64,000 nucleotides of DNA from Sipunculus nudus. Its lineage: Eukaryota; Annelida; Sipuncula; Golfingiida; Sipunculidae. The stretch is taken from positions 68,136,118 to 68,200,117 of the forward strand of contig CM049317.1 in NCBI GenBank assembly GCA_026874595.1. Direction: 5' to 3'. The notes beneath the pieces are model-generated. The model was not told where the DNA came from and ran no database searches. It saw only the letters and a program-made list of their open reading frames with translations. Both the position numbers and the translations under genes were made by a program. Shown here one piece after another: positions 1-10,640 of the stretch. The stretch's first letter is position 1, and every line of letters begins with the position of its first letter.

Positions 1-70
1 TTGTACAGTAGTACCAATCTTTTGATAATCTCTCTCTTTTAACGACAGTTCAGAGGTTGGTCTCTTAGGC
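1..70 (+). repeat. 70-bp interspersed repeat, copy 1 (truncated by window edge)
   Basis: This stretch aligns almost end to end with 2,884-2,954 in the same orientation. Both begin TTGTACAG, share TTTAACGACA, and end with TTGGTCTCT followed by AGG. About 80% of positions match with one or two small indels. The left edge cannot be seen because the window starts here. It could be part of a larger mobile element; I do not recognise the family. Confidence 0.6.
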
Positions 71-1798
71 TTTAACTCTCCTGCACGATAATTACGAGAA
101 GTAAAGAAAATGCAAGGTCATTTTGTCTATTAGATGCACACGGTTAATATTAGAACAAAATATGAGACAATCATATACATATATCTGTGTGTTTAAATTC
201 AAATGTTCCCTTTGAAGATGACTGAACCGAGTGCTCGAGTGAAAATTATCAACCAATTTCAGCGCTTCACCTGATAAATGGTGCAGGAAACGTTTTGCGG
301 TAAACATGGGGCAAAACTTCCAATGCAGCCCCTGGCAATCACGAGCCAAGTGCATGTGGTGGTCAGTGGTGGTCACTGGACCAAAGAAAACCGTAGAACG
401 CAAACTTTACATTGTGTTCACAACTCGGACATGGTTCTTGCACGCGTCCTTGAAACCATTTCAGTCCAATATGGCCGCCACGCGCCCGCACCGTACATAC
501 ACCAAACCACAACCCATCAGCTGAAGCGGGCACAAATTTCCTCCCCGTGCCAGCTCGGGTTAGAATCAGCGTGGGGCGTCCGTGGTGCATTGTTAATGTT
601 AATTTCCTGATGCGGCAAATATATGATCTGGTTAGAAGGATGTGCTAACATGCAGAATTTAATACCTGTAATTAGGGTGATGATTCGGGGGTACTGTGGC
701 CCTCTTAATATATAAGCACTCGCCCCGGGCATATAGAGCAATTTGCCTGCCTTCCCCATGACGAATAGCCCCCCCCCCCCCCGCCCCCTATCTCACATAC
801 AGGCCCTATCGGTTCTCGCTCGGAAACCTGACGAATTTTTACTGTACAGCACGCCTGTACTACCCAGAATGTTATTTCAAATTACTGTACGAAACTGCAT
901 AATGTGTAAGCTACCATGCGATCTACTCTTTATATAATATTTATATAATTTATATATTTAAATATTCATATAGTTTTTATTGAATCTTCTTATTTCCTTA
1001 AATCACGGATACATGCGGTAGAGCGGAGTGTCTACGAACGATTCCGATTAGTTTGCGTCGTTGTTGCAGTGAATGAAATGCCTTAACACCATGTATATAT
1101 ATAATATGTTACATAATCATCACAAAAACTGGTAGTACCCCAGGAGACGGCAAACCGCACCCATCATACATTGGGCTTGTTAAAAATATGCAACAGTTAT
1201 CTACCAGGAAGCAGATGATACAGTAGAAATCGGTGACGCTAGTGTTTGGGAAGTGGAGAAATACTTTACGAATGAGCTCTCTTGCTATGCCACCTGTACC
1301 AAAACCGCAGGAATTTGGCCCAGTTGCCAGTAGTGGTTGGCCACAGCGACCCGATCAAAGCGAGTGTACGTCAGATCAACTGACGTTACACTGACCTCTT
1401 AAAGGTCAATGACATGGCATTAACAAATATTGTCAAATCTGTACCTGAGAGACGACGAAGTGGTGCTCTAAGCTATAGAGTTCGTGTCTATTATAAGAAA
1501 TATAAAAGTGCGTTTTATCTTTGTCATTAATTGAAACGTTATTTCATACATAAAACCTATATAGCTTCACGGCATGCGTCCGTTTTAACAATTATGTGGA
1601 ACGCTATGTCTTCAGTAACAAGGGATACTGTACTAGTAAAACGAGAAAAATACAAATTGCGGATGGAAAATCAAAAACAAGATGGGCTAGCGGATACCAC
1701 CTGGTATACGTCCATTATATACTAATATATCATTTATATTATATCAACTTGACATCAATTGAGTCAGTTCAAAAATGCAGAATATATGCGAATGGCGA
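71..1798. other. Unassigned DNA with a GC-richer patch
   Basis: No recognisable gene. A GC-richer patch at about 330-600 is open on both strands: an ATG-initiated 110-codon frame at 278-610 on + (begins MVQETFCGK) and shorter frames on the minus strand. None shows a known domain, signal peptide or convincing splice sites, so I do not call them. A poly-C tract lies at 769-782. The rest is AT-rich. Confidence 0.5.
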
Positions 1799-1801
1799 AT
1801 A

Positions 1802-1851
<50 letters not shown>
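1799..1851. repeat. (TA)n microsatellite
   Basis: About 26 TA dinucleotides with one GT interruption near 1,807. The Ile/Tyr-alternating reading frame across it is a product of the repeat. Confidence 0.95.
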
Positions 1852-1855
<4 letters not shown>

Positions 1856-2883
1856 TGTATATATCACATGTCGAAGGCCCACCTCATTTTTAATTTTTAG
1901 GTGAAAAACAACACCGACAATAGATATATAACACTAATCAACGTAATCCTTTGCAAATTTAAATGTGTTAACTATACTGGGCCTATAAATAAACCACTGA
2001 TTGCTAGAAAGAATAATGGCAAAACAAAGCCTCTTAAGAAAATTAATGCATCATTTGGATACACTTCAGCTATTTTTTTATTAAACTTGTACTTAAAACA
2101 ATTTATTTTATAAGACATGCGTTGTTTTCTTTAAAAATCCTAGATGCGCACGTGCACGTTTGTTGGCGCTTGAATTAGACCAATGTATGTCAAACATTCT
2201 CCTAAATTAGGCCTTAAGTTCTTTTTTTGTTATGTTTCTCACTGGGACACGGCAGCGCATGAACCATATGTAATAAATAAAACATGATATGGTAGCATTA
2301 TTTCACGATGAATCATATACGTTGATGCAATATTCACCTGTCACTCCCGATTCTATCGTAAGAATAAAGAGCCATTCTGCAACTACTTGCCTACCCCCCC
2401 CCCCCCCCTTACGATCTCCCTTCTCCGGCGTTTGGGACCGGGATGCAACTAAACTGTGACATCTGTTTAAGTTATGTACAAGATATATAGGATCTTGCCG
2501 CGCTCCTGTCTTTTTTATGTGTCATGTTAACGTTTATTCATGACGACATCCGTGCATGCCATGATTATATATGTGGTTTGCGGTTGAATGGCAAACAACT
2601 ATACTATATCACCAGGCAGCATATACACACCAGCAACACCGTTTCTCCGTTGAGTTTCGAACACGAGTTTTCAAAGAAACAAACTCGCTGAAGCCGGAAG
2701 AAATTAAATCTTGTTTTTAATTTCTACTTGTCTATAGCAAAAAATGTAGACGACGAAATTATCGCCTGCAATTAGGTGTATACCGGTCTTTTGCATATCT
2801 TGTGTCTTCTGCTGACCTCTGTGACCTTGGGTCTATATCTGTGAGCTCACTTGTTAAGTGCAAGTGGCTCAATAAAGCACGTG
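1852..2883. other. Unassigned AT-rich DNA
   Basis: No gene or RNA signature seen. It contains a 15-base poly-C tract at 2,394-2,408. The short frame at 1,901-2,113 has no family resemblance. Confidence 0.5.
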
Positions 2884-2954
2884 TTGTACAGTTGTACAAA
2901 TCTTTTGACAATCGCTCAAATTTAACGACAGGTCAGAGAGTTGGTCTCTCAGGT
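2884..2954 (+). repeat. 70-bp interspersed repeat, copy 2
   Basis: Direct-orientation counterpart of positions 1-70. Its right end, GGTCTCTCAGG, runs into the left end of the MITE at 2,943-3,253, so either the MITE inserted at the edge of this repeat or both belong to one larger element. Confidence 0.6.
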
Positions 2955-3253
2955 ACGACACGTTTATCCCGACCTCCGTATTATAATATTTTGATTTTCA
3001 GTAGATATTTACCGATTTTGAGGGATATCCATTCGAGTATTTCTTTCAAGAAAATAAAGTAAAAAAAAAAATCGATAAAATTTCGGTTTGTATTAATATG
3101 TTTTTCCCTGTTTTAACTGTTCTATACATCTTTAGTAAAACAATTCTGCAATTGAGCATGTTTTCCCCGAAGATATGTAACTTTTACCGAAAATATGTTA
3201 TAAAAGAAAACAAATTCGCTCTCCATTCTGTTGATAAAAAATGCCTGAGATAC
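2943..3253 (+). mobile_element. Degenerate MITE, GGTTCTCAGGCAC family, copy 1
   Basis: A 311-bp segment homologous to 13,254-13,547. The left end is GGTCTCTCAGGTAC and the right end ATGCCTGAGATAC, a decayed pair of inverted repeats. Shared internal landmarks in the same order are TTGATTTTCA, ATTTTGAG, ATTTCTTTCAA and TTTTCCCCGA. There is no coding capacity, so it would be a non-autonomous DNA transposon. No clear target duplication remains. Confidence 0.6.
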
Positions 3254-5380
3254 AAGACTTTTTTGTCTTAGCAGGTCCTTCAGTGAATCAAGAGTATTCT
3301 GAATATTTTTTTTCTCAAATCTTAAATAAAAACCATAAAAATGTATCATACCACGGCAGTTCAAAATACCGATGTACATTAACTTATATTTGGTTTCGAA
3401 TCTTACAATAGCCACGCTTTAAAACGCAATAAGTATATGAAACAAAACGAAAAAAAAAAAAAAAACGCAGCCAAGGATTGTTTCAAATGGGAGGTTCATG
3501 GTGGCATGAAAAGTTTCACTGCTTTTCTAAACAGTGGGGATCTGAAGTTTCATTTCTCCCATATTTAATATTCGGAGTTTTTAATACATATACCAAATGA
3601 AGTAAGAATATTATAATGTGGCAATAAATATAACGATATAATATAATATAATTATAGCCTATAATGTAATATAATGTGATATAAACACGCACGCATGCAC
3701 ACAAACATATCCCGGTACTGCCTTGGTATTGCCCTGAACTTGCACCTGCGCTCCCCCTTCATATGTCAAAAGGATATATGCTTCAAGTGATCTCGGTGCA
3801 AAAATTTGTGTAAACAGAATCTAGACGCATATTACATATTTCTTACATACCCCGGTGCCGTGATTGCTAAACACCAGTATGCGGTCGGTATGCATATATC
3901 GTGTGTTGTTGTGCTTGTCAAAATGGTATATCTCTGGACCACTGTGATCCATAACTGTTTGACATGATACTGTGCGTGCAGAATATAATAGAAGAGGCAA
4001 CTGTGTATACTTGTATGGAGCCGCTTTACAGTAGTGCCAACCAAGGAATGCCTAAGATTCAGACATATTGGAATTTTAGGTTCCAAGTCGCCTGTACGAC
4101 GAGCGCACCTGATCTTTAAAGTGCACATGGCTTACAAATATAATTTTACCGTCACCATCTGAGATTTATTTATTGCAGAAAAATGAGTTACAAATCGCTG
4201 CACTGTCAGCAAGCCGTTTTTAGTAAGACGCGAGGCGCTTTCAGACTTTGTCAATGGCGTCGTCTCTTGCCCACTGAAGGCGGCAGCTTGGCGCACTAGA
4301 TGACCTCCCGAGGTCAATCAGTGCAAGTGACTGTGACGACCCCCAAGAAATTAGAGCGCGGCATTCTCACTACCTATTAATTTAAAATTATCTTATGAAT
4401 CGGAACTTTTAAGAGATTAAATCAAAGAATAATTGGTCGGCTGCATGATAGCAATAAAACATATATGATTTCCCACATATACACACTGTTTCAATTTCAA
4501 TTAGGCCTAGTTAAAATTAAATCTGATTGGCTAAGACATTAGTTTCTCAGTTTAAAGTACCATTTATTTATTAAATTCATTTATCCGATGCCAGATGATT
4601 TTACTTTAATCGTGAAAAAATAAACCTAGTTTGTATTGATTCCTGATCTAAATATCCCCCCCCCCCTGAAATTATTGTGAATATGTGTCCAAATTTGCAT
4701 TGAAAAGAGGAACCTAATCTCGGCTGCAACATAATTTATTGGAAGTTATTAATGCTTAATTAATATACTAAAACTAACACAGATATATAGTAAGGATTGA
4801 CGGTATGGAAAATTTGCCAGATCTGGCTGTCATTCTGATGTTAATCACCAAGATGTATTCTTCATAATTTATAAAAAGAAATTACATGCATCCATTTGAA
4901 ATGAGCGATTAATGTCTACATAAATAAAAATTAAATACATGTAAATTAATGATAAACACTTTCTGAATAAACAATATGCAGATTATTAACGACAAAATGT
5001 AAAATTTCACAAGTGTACTACTTGAAGAAATTCAAAGAGATTATCAAAATTTGATTATAATTAACCACGAAACCTTTTCAAGGTAAACGTAAGAAAGTGC
5101 TCACGCTTTATATATGTAACATAATGACAGGCTAGTGATATACGTTTGCATATTAGCTTCCAAAACATGCACTGATATAACGGGATAAGTGTCATTCCGT
5201 GTAAGTAATGACAAAATCGATACGGAGACGATTTATAAAGGCATGACAAATGACAGGGCAAGCTTCCCATACCAATAGCTCAATCTTGATATGAGCACAT
5301 ATGTGGACAAAAGTATAAAGTATATAGGTCGGTTGTTCAGTTTAAGAAAACAAGAATTCACATATACACCAAGTAACACA
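3254..5380. other. Unassigned AT-rich DNA
   Basis: Nothing recognisable on either strand. Poly-A at 3,450-3,465 and poly-C at 4,656-4,666 are the only obvious simple features. Open frames at 3,832-4,317 on the minus strand carry no motif and look random. Confidence 0.5.
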
Positions 5381-5625
5381 CACGTCTCTCTCTCTGTCCA
5401 TCTTGCCGTCCGTCCATCTCAATGTCCGTTCATCCGTTCAGTCTCTTTGTCTTTGTCTCTCTCTCTTACCCTCCGTCCATCTGCATGACCATCCGTACTT
5501 CTGTACCTCCTGGCCTGTTTACTGCTTGCCGGAATCAAAGATTTCGGCAAACATGCAGATCAGTTCTGTATGTTTGTTTGTGTGCGAGTTTGTGTGTGTT
5601 GTCTGTGTGCCAACTACAGGTCGCA
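5381..5625. repeat. Cryptic simple CT-rich then TG-rich tract
   Basis: Pyrimidine-rich blocks built from GTCTCTCT, CCGTCCATC and similar words at 5,381-5,475, followed by TGTTTGTTTGTGTG-type sequence near 5,570-5,620. The Ser/Leu-rich frames here come from the simple sequence. Confidence 0.7.
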
Positions 5626-5801
5626 AATTTGCACCAATTGCTTTCAAACTAACACAGTTGGTGGATAATCAAAAGTCATGGAAGCTTATTGTTTTTTTTT
5701 GGTCAATAAAGGGCAAGGTCATCAAAACATCTTAAAAAGGATTTTTATAAATATCTTCCTCACAAATGGTCGTAGCTACTTAACCTTCATCAGTACACCT
5801 G

Positions 5802-5821
5802 GGGGTCCATTTGGACCCCAG
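5802..5821. repeat. Palindrome GGGGTCCA..TGGACCCC, site 1
   Basis: Inverted repeat of GGGGTCCA and TGGACCCC around a 2-3 nt centre, a few bases inside the left end of the piggyBac-like element. Such subterminal palindromes are candidate transposase-binding or cruciform sites. Confidence 0.7.
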
Positions 5822-5962
5822 GGGTGTATTTCTTGCGATATTTTTTTATTGATCAGTTGTTGTCTTTTCTCTTTTTAGGTATTTGTCAGGTATATTGTTG
5901 TTATTACGGTTAAAGATAGTGTGGTTCCATTGAACCATATGATCCGTATTTAAAATATTCTC

Positions 5963-5983
5963 TTGGGGTCCAAGTGGACCCCA
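5963..5983. repeat. Palindrome GGGGTCCA..TGGACCCC, site 2
   Basis: Second copy, TTGGGGTCCA then AG then TGGACCCCAG, about 160 bp further in. Confidence 0.7.
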
Positions 5984-6215
5984 GTGGGAAACAGTGGACG
6001 ACATAATAATATTGTTTAATTTTTATCTCTTTTATTCAAAAATACTACCTCTCTGACCCCGTTAGGCACTTAGGGATATAATATTGTGCATTTATTTCAT
6101 ATTTCTATTCAAACACAGTTAGAAATCAGTCAAGCTACATCATTTTCGAGGCGATGAGTATAATTCATGGGCGCTACTTTGACCCTTCAAATGAATTTTC
6201 TGATATGGGCGAGAT

Positions 6216-6326
6216 GATGGCGATGATCATATTGATTGTCCTGAAATTATTCCTGCAGATACTTTTGACTGTCCTGAAGTCACATCTAAAGATACTCCTG
6301 ATTGTCCTGCAGTCCTTGTGTGAGAC
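6216..6326 (+). pseudogene. Remnant of acidic N-terminal region of a piggyBac-like transposase
   Basis: The frame starting at 6,216 reads Asp-rich sequence (DGDDHIDCPE) followed by two further Asp-Cys-Pro words (FDCPEV, PDCPAV) and then a TGA. PiggyBac transposases usually carry an acidic, poorly conserved N-terminus, and this stretch lies on the + strand in the same frame as the first half of the Cys-rich tail at 6,459. There is a stop codon just upstream (6,201-6,203). The assignment rests on position and composition; no catalytic residues can be identified. Confidence 0.4.
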
Positions 6327-6458
6327 CTTTATGATGGCCTTCTAAATCAACGTTTGCAAAATCTCTGGGCAATTCAGAAATCTGTGAAATCAGCATTTAT
6401 AGACCTTAGCATGCTTGATGTTCACCAACACGCTGTATAGGGACCTTCAGCAACCATA

Positions 6459-6585
6459 AGGCGTTGCTACCTCTGTCCCAGACCAGACAGACAGACAGAC
6501 AATTTGCCAATGCTGCACCATATGTGACATTCATGCCTGCGCAGATCAGTCTAACCTCAGCATACGATGCGATGAGTGTCGGTGA
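6459..6585 (+). pseudogene. Remnant of C-terminal Cys-rich domain of a piggyBac-like transposase, frameshifted
   Basis: Two abutting frames make up a Cys-rich zinc-binding tail. Frame one from 6,459 reads RRCYLCPRPDRQTD, giving the first C-x2-C pair. Frame two from 6,511 begins with Cys-Cys, then CDIHAC, and ends at RCDECR with a TGA at 6,583-6,585. The order (C-x2-C, basic/polar linker, C-x2-C, an Ala-Cys motif, a final C-x2-C next to the stop) fits the C-terminal Cys-rich domain of piggyBac transposases. The frame change coincides with a GACA microsatellite (about 6,485-6,501), so slippage there probably broke the frame. Confidence 0.6.
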
Positions 6586-6767
6586 GGCTACAGATATATA
6601 AGACTGGAAAACTGGTTTTATTTTTCATTTCCTTTGAGACTTTTGATGAGTTTCTTAATACCAAATATAAATATGACTTGCAGTTTATTCCTATTTTATT
6701 TTCAGTTAGTAAAAAAAAAATTACGCCTTTGCTGGTTTTGAAATCAATTTCTTTGAAATTGCAGTGT

Positions 6768-6789
6768 TTGGGGTCCAATTGGACCCCAA
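6768..6789. repeat. Perfect 22-bp palindrome, site 3
   Basis: TTGGGGTCCAA followed immediately by its complement TTGGACCCCAA. It is the most intact of four such palindromes in the piggyBac-like element. Confidence 0.85.
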
Positions 6790-7118
6790 TACCAATTTTT
6801 ATAATTCCAAGTAAAAATTTCTGGACTTTGTTTTATTATCTGGATAAAATGTATTTTATTTTATATTGCACCACTTAAATTTTCAATGATAAATAGTACT
6901 GATATGCTAGCCTGAACAAACTGAGAGAAAACACGGCTAAAAAAGAAAAATTTATGTAATTCTTGGAAAATATATTATTGATACCTATATTAAAAGTATT
7001 TTCTCCCTTATGTTCTATTTTCTGTTCTACATTTGTCCAAAAAGCCTATATTAACCATGGGATAATCAAATAAATATGATATTTATGTAGTATACATTGA
7101 ATATGCATTAATCACTAC

Positions 7119-7138
7119 TGGGGTTCAGATGGACCCCA
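7119..7138. repeat. Palindrome GGGGTTCA..TGGACCCC, site 4
   Basis: Fourth copy, with one mismatch, close to the right end of the element. Its position mirrors site 1. Confidence 0.65.
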
Positions 7139-7180
7139 GGTGTACGGATTGATAAGTTTTCCGACGTGTACTAATGAAGG

Positions 7181-8490
7181 TTTAGCAATAACTCATTTTA
7201 ATCGTAATTGCAAGGCCTTATTTCTAATGTGATGTGACTGAAATCCGCTGTTACTATTGTATCGCATTTTTGGGGGGAAATCATGATATTCGAAAATAAG
7301 GGGTCTTATTTTTCTAACTTTGTCAGTTTTAAAGCTACAGGGGTCTAGTTTTTTGCATCAGGTAGCATACAAGTAGAGTTAAATGATTAAATTACAAGTC
7401 CCGCAATATCTCATACGATATCTCGTCAAACGAGATATTTCGAGATATCGCTTATTGATAGCCTAAAGTCCACAAGTATGCAGGAATCATTTTGAAACTG
7501 ATATATCTTGTATCATTCACTTATATCGCGAAATGGATTTTTTTCATTTTCCGAATATGGCCGCTAGGGGGTGCACTGGAACCACTTCAACCTATCATGT
7601 TTTAGCCAAATCTCCAAAACTATAAAACCTTAATTACATTAACTATAGCTTACTTTCTTCCTATGGGTCTTCTCCATAATTTGGCTTCATCTTGTCTCAA
7701 TCTTGTGTCACTTTGTCAGTATGTCTGTCTGTTTGTCGGTTGTTGTCAGCTTTGTCGGCTTTCAGGTTCTTTTGTGTGATATATATCGTTCACCGGCTCA
7801 ATTTTTCAGCAATTGCTCTCTCTTTCTCTCTCTTGTATGTAATTACTTATGCCATCAGCTATCAGCCAATTTGTGATAAATCATTTATTGATTTACAGGT
7901 TTGATTTACAAGTCCTTCTTTTCTTGGCGTTTCTAAAGGGATCCTACACACCCTGTGTCAATATACCACTTGGCTGAAATATTAAGCATTAAACATACTT
8001 ATGAGTTAAAGTAAACCATGGTAACTAGAGAAAACTAGACAAAATTACATAAAAACGTTGGCACTGATGATCGGCACGATACAAACACAGGGACAGATCG
8101 GAGGGGGGTTAACCCCCCCCCCCCCCCCCACATACACAAACACACTTTTTTCACAAGCTGACCCACCCCCCACCCCTCCTCAGGGAGGTATGGAGATTTT
8201 CTTAGGCCGCAAGTACGTCGATTTTAATAGTAAATCCCCGGCTAAAAATGGTCTATCCTCCTTTGGACCTCATACCAACATACGTGACAAAACATACACT
8301 TCAGGTACAAGATGAATGCATTTACAGTGTACAACCAAACGGCGCGAAACAAATACATTGAAACTAAGACACGATGGGAGAAGAGCAATGCGAAGAGGTT
8401 ATGCTGTCACCCATTTTTTGTTGTTTGTTGGCCGGCTGAACCCAAAATTACAGTTTCTGGAAAGCTTTGTGGAAGGGTAGGGGAGGACCG
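7181..8490. other. Unassigned DNA with inverted-repeat and poly-C patches
   Basis: No gene recognised. A 9-bp stem hairpin (ATATCTCGT/ACGAGATAT) lies at 7,418-7,438 beside related CGAGATATC words. A TGTC/CTCT-type simple patch lies at about 7,715-7,835 and a 17-base poly-C at 8,113-8,129. Confidence 0.5.
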
Positions 8491-8580
8491 AATCACACTT
8501 TGGTGTGGATTTGGATATAGAGGCGCATCTAATGGGATTGACTCCCCTTTGGCGGAGGTTTGCGCTCTGATTGTCATTAA
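8491..8580 (+). mobile_element. Fragment of RTE-like LINE 3' end
   Basis: Contains TTTGGTGTGGATTTGGATA followed 34 bp later by GGCGGAGGTTTGCGCTCT. The second motif recurs at 15,961, 26,366 and 28,675 (complement). From memory these words occur at the 3' end of widespread RTE-clade retrotransposons and their SINE partners. There is no reverse transcriptase in the window. Confidence 0.45.
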
Positions 8581-9039
8581 AAAAAGACTATTTAATTTAA
8601 ACTCTGACATGTAAAAATTAACCCTACTGGGTTTCAGGCTGTTGTATGCACGTAATAATCGAGAAATCATAACTTGTCATTTAGACAATAGAATAAATCT
8701 CTCGAGGTTCCACGGAGACGTCATCTTCAAGGCTCCAAACTCACTGCGCATAATCGGACTGACTGGAGTGCGACTCTGCTTGTTATTGTTTGTGGGCATC
8801 AAAATCATAAAGCACCGGGGCTTCTACATACACAGACGGCGCAGCAATAAATGCAGTGAAAACGGTTGGATAAGAAATTTTAAAGGCAAATAACATACAC
8901 ATGAGTGTTTTTGTGGTAAGGACTTCGCGGAATTAGTAATATTTGGTAAGCGTGTGCATGGGAAACGTAACCAGAAGGTGTGTCCTTGAAACCTAATAAA
9001 TTTTTCTTTCAATGTCTGAAAGTTGAGATAAGATGTCCC

Positions 9040-9184
9040 TTCCGTCCCCCAGTGTTCAAAAGGAAGAGGATCGTTTTAAGTAGATACGACCTCTGGCGGA
9101 AGGGTGAGCTCTAGAGCTGGTTTCGAACCAGGGACCTCCAGCTCCTTAGCTCATCGTTTTAACCAAAAGACAACGCCCAACCTG
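9040..9184 (-). mobile_element. tRNA-derived SINE (head plus short body)
   Basis: Read on the minus strand, an A-box-like TTTTGGTTAAAACGATGAGC (complement within 9,150-9,170) is followed by a B box GGTTCGAAACC (complement of 9,119-9,129) at normal tRNA spacing. The flanking sequence does not pair into an acceptor stem and no credible anticodon loop forms, so it is a SINE head and not a functional tRNA. The body continues toward 9,040. Confidence 0.6.
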
Positions 9185-10119
9185 ATTTGCAGCCTAAACA
9201 CGGCAGCCTAAAGATCTTACAGGAGATGCTCTTTAACTCGGGCTGTTTTTCTTTAACAGCACATTGGTTATTTATTAAGCTCAACAACCTCATAAGTGAG
9301 CCTATGTGAACCCCGAAATACGCTTCCTTGATGGCAAGCTACAGGGCCTGGATAAAACAGGAGTGGCGTCTGTTTTGTATTTACGTTATGGGATATCGTT
9401 CATATACAAGACAAGCTCATCCGCAAAACACATCGCGCTGGATAGTATCAATTAAAGATCTACGTAGACTTTAAACGTACGCAGCATCTACGCTCATTAT
9501 ATGTCAAAAGTTGGCTAGCGTCAGGGTGTGGCTTCGCTTTCACCAGCAGCTGCTGTTTAAGCTGTCCGATCAGTTCAGCTTGTATTGGCCCCCGACCACC
9601 GGAAGTCGATCCCGGGGGCGGAAGAAATAGGTGGGGACCACACCCCACCCAGGAAACCCCGCGCCATCGCTGTATGACGCATCTACCCCCCGCGTGAGTC
9701 GGGCACACCAAGAGGTTACAAGGAGCAAGCTGCAATGAAAAGCGGTCTCATATCTTACACGCTTTTTTCCTGTTCCACACCCTATCGGCTTGTTCTGTGA
9801 ACCATTTAGCACGTGTTAAATTGATCTACTATGTACAAAACAATTACCGTCATCAGTCCCTGATCGCTGGAAAAATAACCAGAGATCTCAGACACGAGAA
9901 GCTACACTCATCATAGCAATGATGTGAGAAAATTATTTCCCATGCAGGTAAAACACGAAGAATATGCCTACTTAATATTATGTTATATTATGTATTATCA
10001 TAGTTTATTATAATATATCATGATATAATGAAATAATTTACAATATTTTTATTGCTTTTTTTTACATTTGTGTTCATCTATGCCGAAGGCCCGAAAGATG
10101 GTAAAATGCACATTTGCTA
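9185..10119. other. Unassigned DNA, GC-richer centre
   Basis: A GC-richer stretch at about 9,480-9,780 is open in two minus-strand frames for 80-90 codons, but neither has a recognisable motif. I cannot tell whether it is an exon or part of an old repeat. Confidence 0.4.
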
Positions 10120-10640
10120 ATTTGTTATTTGTAATATTGTAATATTGTGGTCATGAAGCGACTAAACTGTAATGGTCTTGTAGTGACTCTCATTGTAATG
10201 GTCATGCAATGAATCTCATTGTTATGGTCATGTAGTAACTCTTAATCGTAATGATCATGTAACGACTCTTATTGTAATATTCCGGTCATGTTGGGACTTT
10301 AATTGTAATGGTCATATAGTGACTCTAAATGTAATGGTCATGTAGTGACTCTTATAATTATGATCTTGTAGTGCGCTAATTGTTATAATTGTTATGGTCT
10401 TGAAGCCACTCTTATTGTAATGGTCATATAGTGACTCAAATTGTAATGGTTATGTTGCGACTTTAATTTTAATCGTCATATAGTGACACTTATTGTATTG
10501 GTCATATAGTGACTTATTGTAATGGTCATACAGTATCTCTTATTGTATTGGTCATATAGTGACTTAAATTGTAATGATCATTTAATGACTCTAGTTTTAT
10601 GGTCATATAGTGACTTTAATCTTAACTTTCATAACGTTAA
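10120..10640 (+). repeat. Diverged 25-bp minisatellite
   Basis: About 20 units of 25 bp with the core TAATGGTCATGTAGTGACTC. Units differ by substitutions and by 1-7 bp length changes, indicating an old array. Confidence 0.85.

Larger units (their letters stand above)
5784..7180 (+). mobile_element. Decayed, internally deleted piggyBac-like transposon
   Basis: A 1,397-bp element. Its ends are inverted repeats: CCTTCATCAGTACAC at 5,784-5,798 and the complement of CCTTCATTAGTACAC at 7,166-7,180 (14 of 15 identical). The flanks are TTAA on the left (5,780-5,783) and TTTA on the right (7,181-7,184), the expected piggyBac target duplication with one mutation. Inside are a fragment of an acidic N-terminus and a Cys-rich C-terminus on the + strand, but no DDE catalytic core can be found. 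That suggests an internal deletion followed by decay. Four palindromes of GGGGTCCA/TGGACCCC type lie inside. The superfamily is inferred from TTAA flanks, end layout and the Cys-rich tail. Confidence 0.72.

Noticed and set aside
8058-8315. Proline-rich coding region on +
   Set aside because: The Pro run is the poly-C tract at 8,113-8,129; nothing else supports coding.
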